Source of the DNA: CAZQYB01 sp964597535
GTDB lineage: Bacteria; Planctomycetota; Phycisphaerae; Sedimentisphaerales; Anaerobacaceae
DNA: 55,797 nucleotides
NCBI GenBank assembly: GCA_964597535.1
Contig: CAZQYB010000002.1
Span: 1-55,797 of the forward strand
Direction: 5' to 3'
Shown: positions 15,814 to 23,765 of the stretch, piece after piece
How positions within the stretch are numbered: position 1 is the stretch's first letter
Layout: the number at the start of each line of letters is the position of its first letter
Notes under the pieces: generated by a model
The model's database searches: none
The model's input: the letters and a program-made list of their open reading frames with translations, nothing else
What the model was told of the DNA's origin: nothing
Made by a program: the position numbers and the translations under genes

Positions 15814-18800
15814 ATGAATCGCAAAATGGTTACAATTGACGGTAATACGGCGGTGGCGCACGTAGCGCACGCTACGAACGAAGTGATTGCGATATATCCG
15901 ATTACTCCGAGCTCGGTTATGGGTGAGATTGCCGATGCGAAGACGGCCAAAGGTGAGCCTAATATCTGGGGGACGGTCCCCTCGGTTACGGAGATGCAGT
16001 CGGAAGCCGGGGCGGCGGCGGCCATACACGGTGCACTCTTAACCGGCGCTCTGACAACGACCTTTACGGCTTCACAAGGGCTTTTGCTGATGATTCCCAG
16101 TATGTATAAGATTGCGGGGGAACTGCTGCCTACGGTTTTTCACATTTCAGCTCGTTCGTTGGCCTGTCAGGCACTGTCTATCTTCGGGGACCATTCGGAC
16201 GTGATGGCCTGTCGGCAAATAGGATTCTGCTTACTCAGCTCCTGTAGTATTCAGGAGGTTATGGATTTTGCGCTGATTGCTCAGCAGGCTACATTGGCCT
16301 CGCGAGTGCCGTTCCTGCATTTCTTTGACGGTTTCAGGAGCAGCCATGAGGTTCAAAAGGTTGAGCAGCTTTCGTTTGACGACATGCGAGCGGTGATTGA
16401 TGAGAAAAAAGTGGCTGAGCATAAACTTAGAGCATTGTCGCCGGACAGGCCTATGATTAGCGGGACTGCGCAAAATCCTGATGTTTACTTCCAGGGCAGG
16501 GAGACAGTGAATAAGTTTTATCTGGCTGTGCCACAGATTGTTCAGGAGACAATGGACAAATTCGCCAAGGTTGTCGGACGGAGCTATCATTTGTTCGATT
16601 ATGTCGGAGCTAAGGATGCGGAAAAAATCATTGTCATTATGGGCTCAGCGGCTGACACCGTGCACGAGACGGTGGAGTATCTTGCCAGGCGGGGTGAAAA
16701 GGTCGGGGTGGTTAAGGTCCGGCTTTACAGGCCGTTTAGCAGTAAACACTTTATTAATGCTTTGCCTCAAAGCGTGAAGAAAATTGCGGTGTTGGACAGA
16801 ACAAAAGAGCCCGGTTCGCTGGGCGAACCATTGTACTTAGATGTTCGGACAGCTATCGGCGAAGCGATGTTCGAGAAGAAAGCACCTTTTGAGAAGTACC
16901 CACTGATTGTTGGTGGACGATACGGGCTGGGGTCGAAGGAATTTACGCCCGCTATGGTAAAAGCGGTTTTCGATAATCTTGATGCTGCGGAGCCCAAGAA
17001 TGGTTTCACGGCGGGTATCATCGACGATGTGACGAATACGAGTCTGAAAGTTGATGAAACCTTCAAGATTCCCGGCGAGCATGTGTTTCCCGGGATGTTC
17101 TGGGGACTTGGCTCCGACGGAACGGTAGGGGCGAATAAAAACTCTATAAAGATTATTGGTGAGCAGACAGACAATTACTCCCAGGGTTATTTCGTATATG
17201 ATTCGAGAAAGGCGGGCGCTGTGACTGTATCCCACCTTAGGTTCGGAGAAGATATTTTGAGGAAGCCATACCTTGTAAGCAAAGCAAATTTTGTGGCCTG
17301 TCATAATACAAGCTTTCTGGAAAAATATGATATGCTCTCGGCTATTCGTGAAGGTGGCACGTTCCTGCTTACGACAAGTCACGGGCCCGAAGAAGTCTGG
17401 GATACTTTGCCGGATGAGGTTCAAAAACAGATTATCGAAAAGAAGTTGAAGTTCTACATTATTGACGCAATTTCACTTGCTCAAGAGCTTGGTTTAGGGC
17501 CGCGAATCAACGTAATTATGCAAACCGCATTTTTCAAGATAAGCAACGTTATTGGTCTCGACACGGCGGTTAAAGCTATCAAGGACGCAATCAGAAAGAC
17601 GTATGGGAAAAAGGGTGAAAAGGTCGTAGAAATGAATAATGCGGCCGTCGATGCGACCGGCGACAGAGTTTATGAGGTTAAGGTTCCGACTAAGGTAACC
17701 AGCAAGATAAAGATGCGGCCGCCGGTGCCGGAGGATGCTCCTGATTTTGTCAAGGAGGTTACAGCAGAACTGATAGCGTTGCGAGGGGATGAGCTTCCTG
17801 TGAGCAAGATGCCGGTTGACGGTAAATTTCCGAGCGGCACAACCCAATACGAAAAACGAAATATCGCGGTGAACATACCTGTGTGGGAGCCGGATATTTG
17901 TATCCAATGCGGGATGTGCTCTTTGCTTTGTCCTCACGGGACTATAAGGATAAAGGAGTACGATGGAAAGTACCTTGAAGACGCCCCTGATACGTTTAAA
18001 AGCGCTGACGCAAAAGGCAAAGATTTTGCGGGGATGAAGTTTACGGTTCAGATAGCTCCGGAGGACTGTACGGGCTGCGGAGCCTGTGTGCTTGCATGCC
18101 CGGCACAGGAAAAGGATGAAAACAAGCAGCCGACAGGTCGAAAGGCAATCAATATGGCGCTGCAGGAGCCGCTTCGTGTGCAGGAGCGCGAGAATTATAA
18201 ACACTTCCTTTCGATTCCAAATACGGACCCAGCGCTTTTCAAAACCAACACGGTGAAGGGAAGTCAATTAATTCAGCCCTTGTTTGAATATTCCGGTGCG
18301 TGTGCCGGGTGCGGAGAAACGGCTTATGTGAAGCTGCTGAGCCAATTGTTCGGGGACAGGGCCTTAATAGGAAACGCTACAGGGTGTTCCTCGATTTACG
18401 GCGGCAATCTGCCTACAACACCTTACACAAAAAGGGTGGACGGCAGGGGGCCTATATGGAGCAACAGCTTATTCGAAGATACCGCTGAATTCGCGATGGG
18501 TATGCGACTGACAGTCGATAAATTTAGAGAACGCGCACTGTCTCTGTTAAACAAGGTTGTACAGGCAGACTGCGTCGATGGTAAGCTGGCAGAAGAAATA
18601 CGGCAGGCCATATTAGCGAATGACCCGGCGCAAACTGCTATTGAACAACAGCGGGCTCGAGTGGACGAACTGAAAGAGCAGTGTGAAAAGAATAAGTGTG
18701 CGGATTGCAGGCAGCTATTAAATGTTGCTGACTATCTTGTTCGCAAATCTGTCTGGGCACTTGGTGGTGACGGATGGGCTTACGATATTGGGTATGGGGG

Positions 18801-19440
18801 ACTGGACCATGTTCTGGCCAGTGGGGCTGATGTTAATGTTCTCGTTTTGGATACGGAAGTCTATTCCAATACTGGCGGGCAGATGTCGAAGTCAACGCCG
18901 CGGGCGGCGGTGGCCAAATTTGCGGCAGGAGGAAAACCAACGCCGAAGAAAGACCTTGCGCTGCTTGCTATGACTTACGGGAATATTTATGTGGCGCGAG
19001 TAGCAATGGGAGCAAACCCGAATCAGACGGTAAAGGCGTTTGCGGAAGCTGAGGCGTATCCTGGGCCTTCCCTTATAATTGCCTATGCACACTGTATTGC
19101 TCACGGCATCAATATGACAGCGGGTTATGATGAGCAGAAGAAAGCCGTTGCCTGTGGATGTTGGGTTTTGTGCAGGTTCAATCCGCAGCTTAAAGAGGAG
19201 GGGAAAAACCCGTTACGGCTCGATTCAAAAGCTCCTACGCTCGATATTGAGGAATATGCTTACGGCCAGAATCGTTATCGCACGCTACGGCAATCGAAGC
19301 CGGACAGAGCTGCACAATTACTGAAGCTCGCAAGGAGAGATGCCGTTCAAAGATATGCTCTAATGGAGCAGCTATCAAAATTGCCGTGCAGTGGCGAGCC
19401 CAGTCCCTCCGAGGAGCGGGGCTCACAGAGCAGTAGATAG
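15814..19440 (+). CDS. nifJ: Pyruvate:ferredoxin (flavodoxin) oxidoreductase
   Basis: 1208 residues, the single-chain form. It oxidises pyruvate with CoA to acetyl-CoA and CO2 and passes electrons to ferredoxin, a central step in anaerobic metabolism. Domains in order: pyruvate-binding N-terminal domain (YPITPSSVMGE near 28), gamma domain (about 420-630), an eight-Cys ferredoxin domain with CIQCGMCSLLCP (about 696) and CTGCGACVLACP (about 752), then the TPP domain starting at CAGCGE (about 830) with GDGWAYDIGYGGLDH (about 984) and NTGGQ. ATG 15814 follows GGAAGTGA. The last ~20 codons, after MEQLSKLP, look like a palindromic element added to the reading frame. Confidence 0.97.
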   Translation: MNRKMVTIDGNTAVAHVAHATNEVIAIYPITPSSVMGEIADAKTAKGEPNIWGTVPSVTEMQSEAGAAAAIHGALLTGALTTTFTASQGLLLMIPSMYKIAGELLPTVFHISARSLACQALSIFGDHSDVMACRQIGFCLLSSCSIQEVMDFALIAQQATLASRVPFLHFFDGFRSSHEVQKVEQLSFDDMRAVIDEKKVAEHKLRALSPDRPMISGTAQNPDVYFQGRETVNKFYLAVPQIVQETMDKFAKVVGRSYHLFDYVGAKDAEKIIVIMGSAADTVHETVEYLARRGEKVGVVKVRLYRPFSSKHFINALPQSVKKIAVLDRTKEPGSLGEPLYLDVRTAIGEAMFEKKAPFEKYPLIVGGRYGLGSKEFTPAMVKAVFDNLDAAEPKNGFTAGIIDDVTNTSLKVDETFKIPGEHVFPGMFWGLGSDGTVGANKNSIKIIGEQTDNYSQGYFVYDSRKAGAVTVSHLRFGEDILRKPYLVSKANFVACHNTSFLEKYDMLSAIREGGTFLLTTSHGPEEVWDTLPDEVQKQIIEKKLKFYIIDAISLAQELGLGPRINVIMQTAFFKISNVIGLDTAVKAIKDAIRKTYGKKGEKVVEMNNAAVDATGDRVYEVKVPTKVTSKIKMRPPVPEDAPDFVKEVTAELIALRGDELPVSKMPVDGKFPSGTTQYEKRNIAVNIPVWEPDICIQCGMCSLLCPHGTIRIKEYDGKYLEDAPDTFKSADAKGKDFAGMKFTVQIAPEDCTGCGACVLACPAQEKDENKQPTGRKAINMALQEPLRVQERENYKHFLSIPNTDPALFKTNTVKGSQLIQPLFEYSGACAGCGETAYVKLLSQLFGDRALIGNATGCSSIYGGNLPTTPYTKRVDGRGPIWSNSLFEDTAEFAMGMRLTVDKFRERALSLLNKVVQADCVDGKLAEEIRQAILANDPAQTAIEQQRARVDELKEQCEKNKCADCRQLLNVADYLVRKSVWALGGDGWAYDIGYGGLDHVLASGADVNVLVLDTEVYSNTGGQMSKSTPRAAVAKFAAGGKPTPKKDLALLAMTYGNIYVARVAMGANPNQTVKAFAEAEAYPGPSLIIAYAHCIAHGINMTAGYDEQKKAVACGCWVLCRFNPQLKEEGKNPLRLDSKAPTLDIEEYAYGQNRYRTLRQSKPDRAAQLLKLARRDAVQRYALMEQLSKLPCSGEPSPSEERGSQSSR
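19396..19424. repeat. GC-rich palindrome forming the 3' end of the nifJ reading frame
   Basis: GAGCCC and GGGCTC arms enclose CTCCGAGGAG. With its flank TGGCGAGCCC it resembles the element at 21138-21160 (flank TGGCGAACCC, core CTCCTCCGAGG), also inside a coding sequence. It encodes the non-conserved tail SGEPSPSEERGSQSS of NifJ. Confidence 0.55.
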
Positions 19441-20219
19441 GAGAAAGTTAAGAGGCGAACAACACATTTTCTACTGCGATCTACTTTCTACTATCGAACC
19501 TTGAACTACGAACCTCGATGCGGGAACTACCAACTATGAACTACGAACTATATTTTTGATTTTTGCATTTCGTTGAAGCTAATGTGGTTTTCTATATGCG
19601 TATATGCGTTTATGCGTGCCTCATTAACTCATCCACTCATCTGCTTTCACTATCGCGAGTACCTGTAAAAGCAGTTCGTGGTTCGTGGCTCGATTCACGA
19701 TTCACGAAATACGTGGTGGGGGGATATTGATGTCTGGTAAAAGAGAAATTCAACACTGCAGAGCGGGGACTTGAAGAAAAACAAGAATTTATCACAAAAA
19801 GCAACATTTCCAGAAAAAATCTCAACTGCTTTAATTAAAAGCACTTGGCGTTAGAACCTTGGCCCCGCTGTTTTGCTTCGGCAAAACGAAGCAGCGGGGT
19901 GCTGAGCGATATGGTCTTTTTACTATGCTGATGCTGTAATAATTATCGGGCTCGAATAGTTTAGAGATAGCGAACAAGTCCTGTACTTAGCGAGTATAGA
20001 TAAAATAAGTGGTTTTTACTTCATAGTTCGTGGTTTGTAGTTCATAGTCTCTGAACTCTGAACACAGAAATAGCGGCCAAAAAAGTTAAGCGAGGAAGGT
20101 GTTAAACCGATAAATTTCATAGTTTGTAGTTCATAGTTCGTGTTTTGTGGTTCGATTTAGGATTCACGAGACCGCTCCGAACTCTGGACTTCTGATGTGT
20201 TTTTGGGAATCTTCGTAAC
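19441..20219. repeat. Gene-free interval filled with degenerate GAACTACGAAC/GTTCGTAGTTC repeats
   Basis: No credible gene in 779 bases. The left part (about 19495-19552) carries several copies of GAACTACGAAC-like words. The right part (about 19677-19712 and 20022-20160) carries the reverse complement, TTCATAGTTCGTGGTT-like words and GATTCACGA words. The two halves could pair over a distance. A GC-rich hairpin (CCCCGCTG to CAGCGGGG, with a TTTTGC-TTCG-GCAAAA inner stem) lies at 19863-19899. Similar words occur at 5309, 5808, 44437 and in other gaps of this window. Confidence 0.6.
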
Positions 20220-21857
20220 ATGAGAAATAAGTGCATAAGTCATAAGTGCCCCCTTTCTTTCTTGCCCGCCGCCCCGCCTAGCGCCGGGAGACGCGGGGGC
20301 AGGCGAAAGCAGGAAGGGAGGCTCTTATGCTCTTTCGCTCTCGTGCTTTTGTGCGTCGGTTGCGGCAATAAGTTTTTTGACCCGACGCAAATAGGCAGAT
20401 TCCGTCCTGCACCGGCGGTGAATGTGATATTGGACTCGCTGGGCGTGGCAGAAGAGGAGGCATCAGCCTGGGAGGGAGCAGAAGACCCGAGACCGATAGA
20501 TGTGATGGCGTATGAGAGCGACTATGTATTCGGTTCCGGCGATATCGTCAGGATATCCGTTTTTGAGTTGCTTCGAGAAAACGATGTGTTTTCGAACGAC
20601 TATATTGTGACGGAGACCGGCAAGATATCCATACCGGAAGTTGGGGTAGTTGAAGCGGCGGGGTTGACTGAATCACAACTGGAAGACGAGATAAAACAAA
20701 TCCTTAAGCCAAACATATTAGTAAACCCGTCGGTTACCGTGATTTTGCTTAGGTCACAAGGACGAATGTTTTCGATATTGGGCGATGGTGTGCCAGCGCC
20801 AGGCAGATACCTTATTCCGCGGTACGATTTCAGGTTGACCGATGCGCTCGCGACCGCAGGGGGACCCAAACAATTCTACGTAAGCAACATTTATGTTTCG
20901 CGTTCTGTTAAGGGCAAAGAAGCGGAGCTGGCGCCGATTGGACCAGAATTTACGGAGCCAGAGAAAGTGGAGGAACTGATTGGGCCCGGAGAGAAAATGC
21001 TGGAAATAATAACACCCAGAGCACAGGGTCAATGGCCTGAGAATAGAATGGTTGTAGCTTCTGCGGAGATGGTAACAGATAAGGAACTTGTCGAAGCGGC
21101 CTTGCCGGAAGGCCTTGAAGCATCAGGTGATGGCGAACCCCGCTCCTCCGAGGGGCGGGGCGAACAGGAACAGAAGCCCCACGAAAACAGAGGCCGTATC
21201 GAGTGGATTTTTCAGGACGGTAAATGGATTCCGGTTCAAATCGGTCGGACAGGGCCGGCAAAGCGAACGGTTAGAGTGGAGCCGGAGAAAGCAGCTCTGC
21301 CCGAGGAGAGGGTGCCGGCGGATTTTGGCTGGGAGCAAATAGGAACCGGAGGAGTGCAGACGCGAGTTATAAAAATTCTCGCGGATAAGCTACTTGGAGG
21401 CGACCCTAAGTACAATATTGTGATAAGACCTGGTGATAGTATTTATGTGCCCATAGATATTATCGGTGAGTTCTATATTGAGGGTAATGTTAACTACCAG
21501 GGGGCTATAGCTCTTACAGGGCGACCGATGACTTTGAAGATGGCTATAGCTGCAGCAGGTGGTTTGGGACCTTTGGCATGGCCAAAGCGTTGTGAGGTGG
21601 TGAGGAGAATCGGCAAGAAGAAGGAGGAGATTGTGATGGTCGATTTGGATAAAATCGCCAGAGGTGAGCAACCGGACTTCTTTATCAAGCCGAACGATTT
21701 GGTCAATGTCGGGACACACCCAAGCTCAAGGTGGCGTGCAGTTCTGCGAAATGCCTTCCGGGCAACTTATGGATTTGGTTTTATTTATGACCGTAATTTT
21801 GCAGATAGGGATGTCGGAACTCACAGGCAGCTACCTAACTGGTCCGATTGGTTTTAG
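20220..21857 (+). CDS. Polysaccharide export outer-membrane lipoprotein (Wza-like)
   Basis: 545 residues. A lipobox LLCVGC (cysteine near residue 43) gives an outer-membrane lipoprotein. It is followed by a poly-export domain (about 95-185, DYVFGSGDIVRISVFEL and GKISIPEVG), SLBB-type segments (about 190-240 and about 395-470) and a C-terminal region with the YGFGFIYDRNF motif. It should form the EPS export channel. The segment before the signal helix (CPLSFLPAAPPSAGRRGGR) and a stretch near 303-320 (GEPRSSEGRGEQEQ) are encoded by GC-rich palindromes and look like insertions, so the start at ATG 20220 is uncertain. First gene of the EPS/exosortase operon. Confidence 0.85.
   Translation: MRNKCISHKCPLSFLPAAPPSAGRRGGRRKQEGRLLCSFALVLLCVGCGNKFFDPTQIGRFRPAPAVNVILDSLGVAEEEASAWEGAEDPRPIDVMAYESDYVFGSGDIVRISVFELLRENDVFSNDYIVTETGKISIPEVGVVEAAGLTESQLEDEIKQILKPNILVNPSVTVILLRSQGRMFSILGDGVPAPGRYLIPRYDFRLTDALATAGGPKQFYVSNIYVSRSVKGKEAELAPIGPEFTEPEKVEELIGPGEKMLEIITPRAQGQWPENRMVVASAEMVTDKELVEAALPEGLEASGDGEPRSSEGRGEQEQKPHENRGRIEWIFQDGKWIPVQIGRTGPAKRTVRVEPEKAALPEERVPADFGWEQIGTGGVQTRVIKILADKLLGGDPKYNIVIRPGDSIYVPIDIIGEFYIEGNVNYQGAIALTGRPMTLKMAIAAAGGLGPLAWPKRCEVVRRIGKKKEEIVMVDLDKIARGEQPDFFIKPNDLVNVGTHPSSRWRAVLRNAFRATYGFGFIYDRNFADRDVGTHRQLPNWSDWF
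20272..20298. repeat. GC-rich palindrome within the 5' end of the Wza-like gene
   Basis: CCCCGC (20272-20277) pairs with GCGGGG (20293-20298). The larger surrounding stretch (about 20252-20318) is pyrimidine-rich then purine-rich and can extend the stem imperfectly. It encodes residues ahead of the signal helix that do not look like a normal lipoprotein N-terminus. Confidence 0.5.
21138..21160. repeat. GC-rich palindrome inside the Wza-like gene
   Basis: CCCCGCTCC (21138-21146) pairs with GGGGCGGGG (21152-21160) around the loop TCCGA. It lies in frame in a poorly conserved, charged linker between the two halves of the export protein and resembles the element at the end of nifJ. Confidence 0.55.
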
Positions 21858-21877
21858 CAGAATCTCGTAATTATGGT

Positions 21878-22915
21878 ATGGTGGGAAATATTGCTTCTTC
21901 TAATACGAAAACACAAGGATTAAGGGGGACACGTACAAGTTGGCTTGAGCTTGGTACGCATAATTACATCAAAATATTGATAATTGGGGGACTGTTCTAC
22001 AATGTTTTTCAAAAAGAGATTTACAGCATTGTCCACAGATGGGTAATTGACCCCAGTTGGTCACACGGTTTTCTAATACCTGTTTTCAGTTTATATTTCA
22101 TTAACCAGCGCAAAAAAGATATCCTGAATCTGGAGCATGTGGAAGATCCCCTGGCGAGTTTGCTTCGCGTACAATGGCCAAAGCGCCTGGGGGCGGGACA
22201 AGCAAGGGCGAATTACCTGGGTTTACTTGCCTTGATTTTGGTGTTTTTATTTTATCTTTTTAACATAATAAGCCCGTCCGGATACGCCTACTTTCGTCCT
22301 TTCTCGATGATAGCGGTCGCTGGTGCGATTGCACTATTCTTAGGTGGATGGGGTTTGGTTAAATATACGTGGCTGCCTATTGGATTTTTGGTGTTCGCAG
22401 TGCCGTTGCCCCAGCGATATTATTTTGTGCTCACTATGCCAATGCGGCTTTTTGCTGCTCATGTAGCTACAGTTTTGTTGAATCTGGTTAATGGTTTGGA
22501 AGCTACTGCCCATGGTGTTGTGATAGATGTGATTTATAAGGGCCAACAACTGGAGCCGGCACTGAACGTGGCGGAGGCCTGCAGCGGGATGCGGCTGCTG
22601 ATGGCGTTTTTGGCTTTGGGGGTGGCGATGGCGTATCTGCATTACAGACCTATATGGCAGCGAATTATCTTGTTGGCGAGCACAATACCGATAGCGATAT
22701 TTTGCAACATCGTACGAGTTACAGCTACGGGGTTTATTTATATCCTGATACATCCTAAGTACGCTCAGGGTATCTATCATGACCTTCTCGGTATGGCAAT
22801 GCTGCCGTTAGCATTTGGGTTTTATGGTTTTCTTGCATGGTTTATGTCGAATCTGTTTATTGAAGAAAGCGGTGCTGTTACCGAGGATATTGTGGTTCAC
22901 AGGCGAGACAGATAA
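21878..22915 (+). CDS. Exosortase (membrane transpeptidase-like sorting enzyme)
   Basis: 345 residues from ATG 21878; TTG 21848, overlapping the previous gene, is an alternative and neither has a good ribosome binding site. About eight membrane helices. The exosortase/archaeosortase triad is present: C235 in EACSGMR, R280 in CNIVRVT, H301 in YHDLLGM. The early motif DPSWSHGFLIP is typical of Xrt proteins. Exosortases process C-terminal PEP-CTERM-type sorting signals and sit in EPS clusters, as here between the export lipoprotein and EpsI. The specific Xrt subtype cannot be assigned by eye. Confidence 0.93.
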   Translation: MVGNIASSNTKTQGLRGTRTSWLELGTHNYIKILIIGGLFYNVFQKEIYSIVHRWVIDPSWSHGFLIPVFSLYFINQRKKDILNLEHVEDPLASLLRVQWPKRLGAGQARANYLGLLALILVFLFYLFNIISPSGYAYFRPFSMIAVAGAIALFLGGWGLVKYTWLPIGFLVFAVPLPQRYYFVLTMPMRLFAAHVATVLLNLVNGLEATAHGVVIDVIYKGQQLEPALNVAEACSGMRLLMAFLALGVAMAYLHYRPIWQRIILLASTIPIAIFCNIVRVTATGFIYILIHPKYAQGIYHDLLGMAMLPLAFGFYGFLAWFMSNLFIEESGAVTEDIVVHRRDR

Positions 22916-22916
22916 G

Positions 22917-23663
22917 GTGAAAAACGTCAAGCTGGATATGATAAAATCTTATGCGCAGCCAAGTTTTCTGATATGCGTCGCGCTGCTTGCAATAGCGGGA
23001 ATTGCGATGGAGCGGGTACATGTAGAGAAGATTCCCTTTCCATTAAAAAAATCTTTAGAGCTTTTGGACGAAAGCGGTTTAGCTCCTTACAAGGTAACAT
23101 TACAAGAGAAAGTAGAAAATAAAGAAATTATAAAAAGCCTCGGCACGGAACAGTATATTCAATGGGTTCTGGAAGATACCGATGCGGCGGCAGATAGTGC
23201 CGTTCGTAAATGTTTGCTGTTTATCACTTATTACGAGCTCCCTGACCAAGTGCCGCATGTACCGGAAGAATGCTATATAGGCAGCGGTTATCAAAGGTTG
23301 GCATCCGACAGCGTGACGTTTAAGGTAAATCAGGATGGTTCCGAGCGGAAAATTCCGGGCAGATACCTTGTTTTTGAAAATACAAGCTCCATTTACCGAG
23401 GGATGGACGCAAAGTTTTCAGTTTTTTATCTCATCAATGTCAAAGGTAATATCAGCGGTGGCTACAGAAGCAGCAGAGAAGGTGCTCGATGGCTTCTTAA
23501 TAAAAATATTTTCTCCGAGCACGTATACTTTTGCAAAGTTGAGTGGAATTTTCTTAGCAGGTCAGGAGTAAGAACTCATCCTAAAAAAGCAGAAGCAGTG
23601 GCAGCAAGTGAAAAACTTTTGGGTGTAATTTTGCCCATTTTGGAAAAAGAGCACTGGCCTTGA
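22917..23663 (+). CDS. EpsI-type exosortase-associated protein
   Basis: 248 residues from GTG 22917, one base after the exosortase stop; ATG 22938 is an alternative. One N-terminal membrane helix (SFLICVALLAIAGIAM) anchors a periplasmic domain with the family signature YYELPDQVPHVPEECY and a downstream conserved GYRSSREGARWLL segment. In many bacteria EpsI is fused to, or encoded beside, an exosortase. Its biochemical role is not established. The tight spacing shows co-transcription with the exosortase. Confidence 0.88.
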   Translation: MKNVKLDMIKSYAQPSFLICVALLAIAGIAMERVHVEKIPFPLKKSLELLDESGLAPYKVTLQEKVENKEIIKSLGTEQYIQWVLEDTDAAADSAVRKCLLFITYYELPDQVPHVPEECYIGSGYQRLASDSVTFKVNQDGSERKIPGRYLVFENTSSIYRGMDAKFSVFYLINVKGNISGGYRSSREGARWLLNKNIFSEHVYFCKVEWNFLSRSGVRTHPKKAEAVAASEKLLGVILPILEKEHWP

Positions 23664-23765
23664 CCAGCCAGTGGCGAAAAGTAGATAAATTCGGGACTAC
23701 GAGGAATATATGGAGGATGTAGGGATGTTGAATAAGACCATTCAGTGGAAGGAAGGGAAAAATTT

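Noticed and set aside
20140..20175. GGTTCGATTTAGGATTCACGA, at first sight like a tRNA T-arm
   Set aside because: No acceptor stem, anticodon arm or D-arm; it belongs to the repeat words of this gap.
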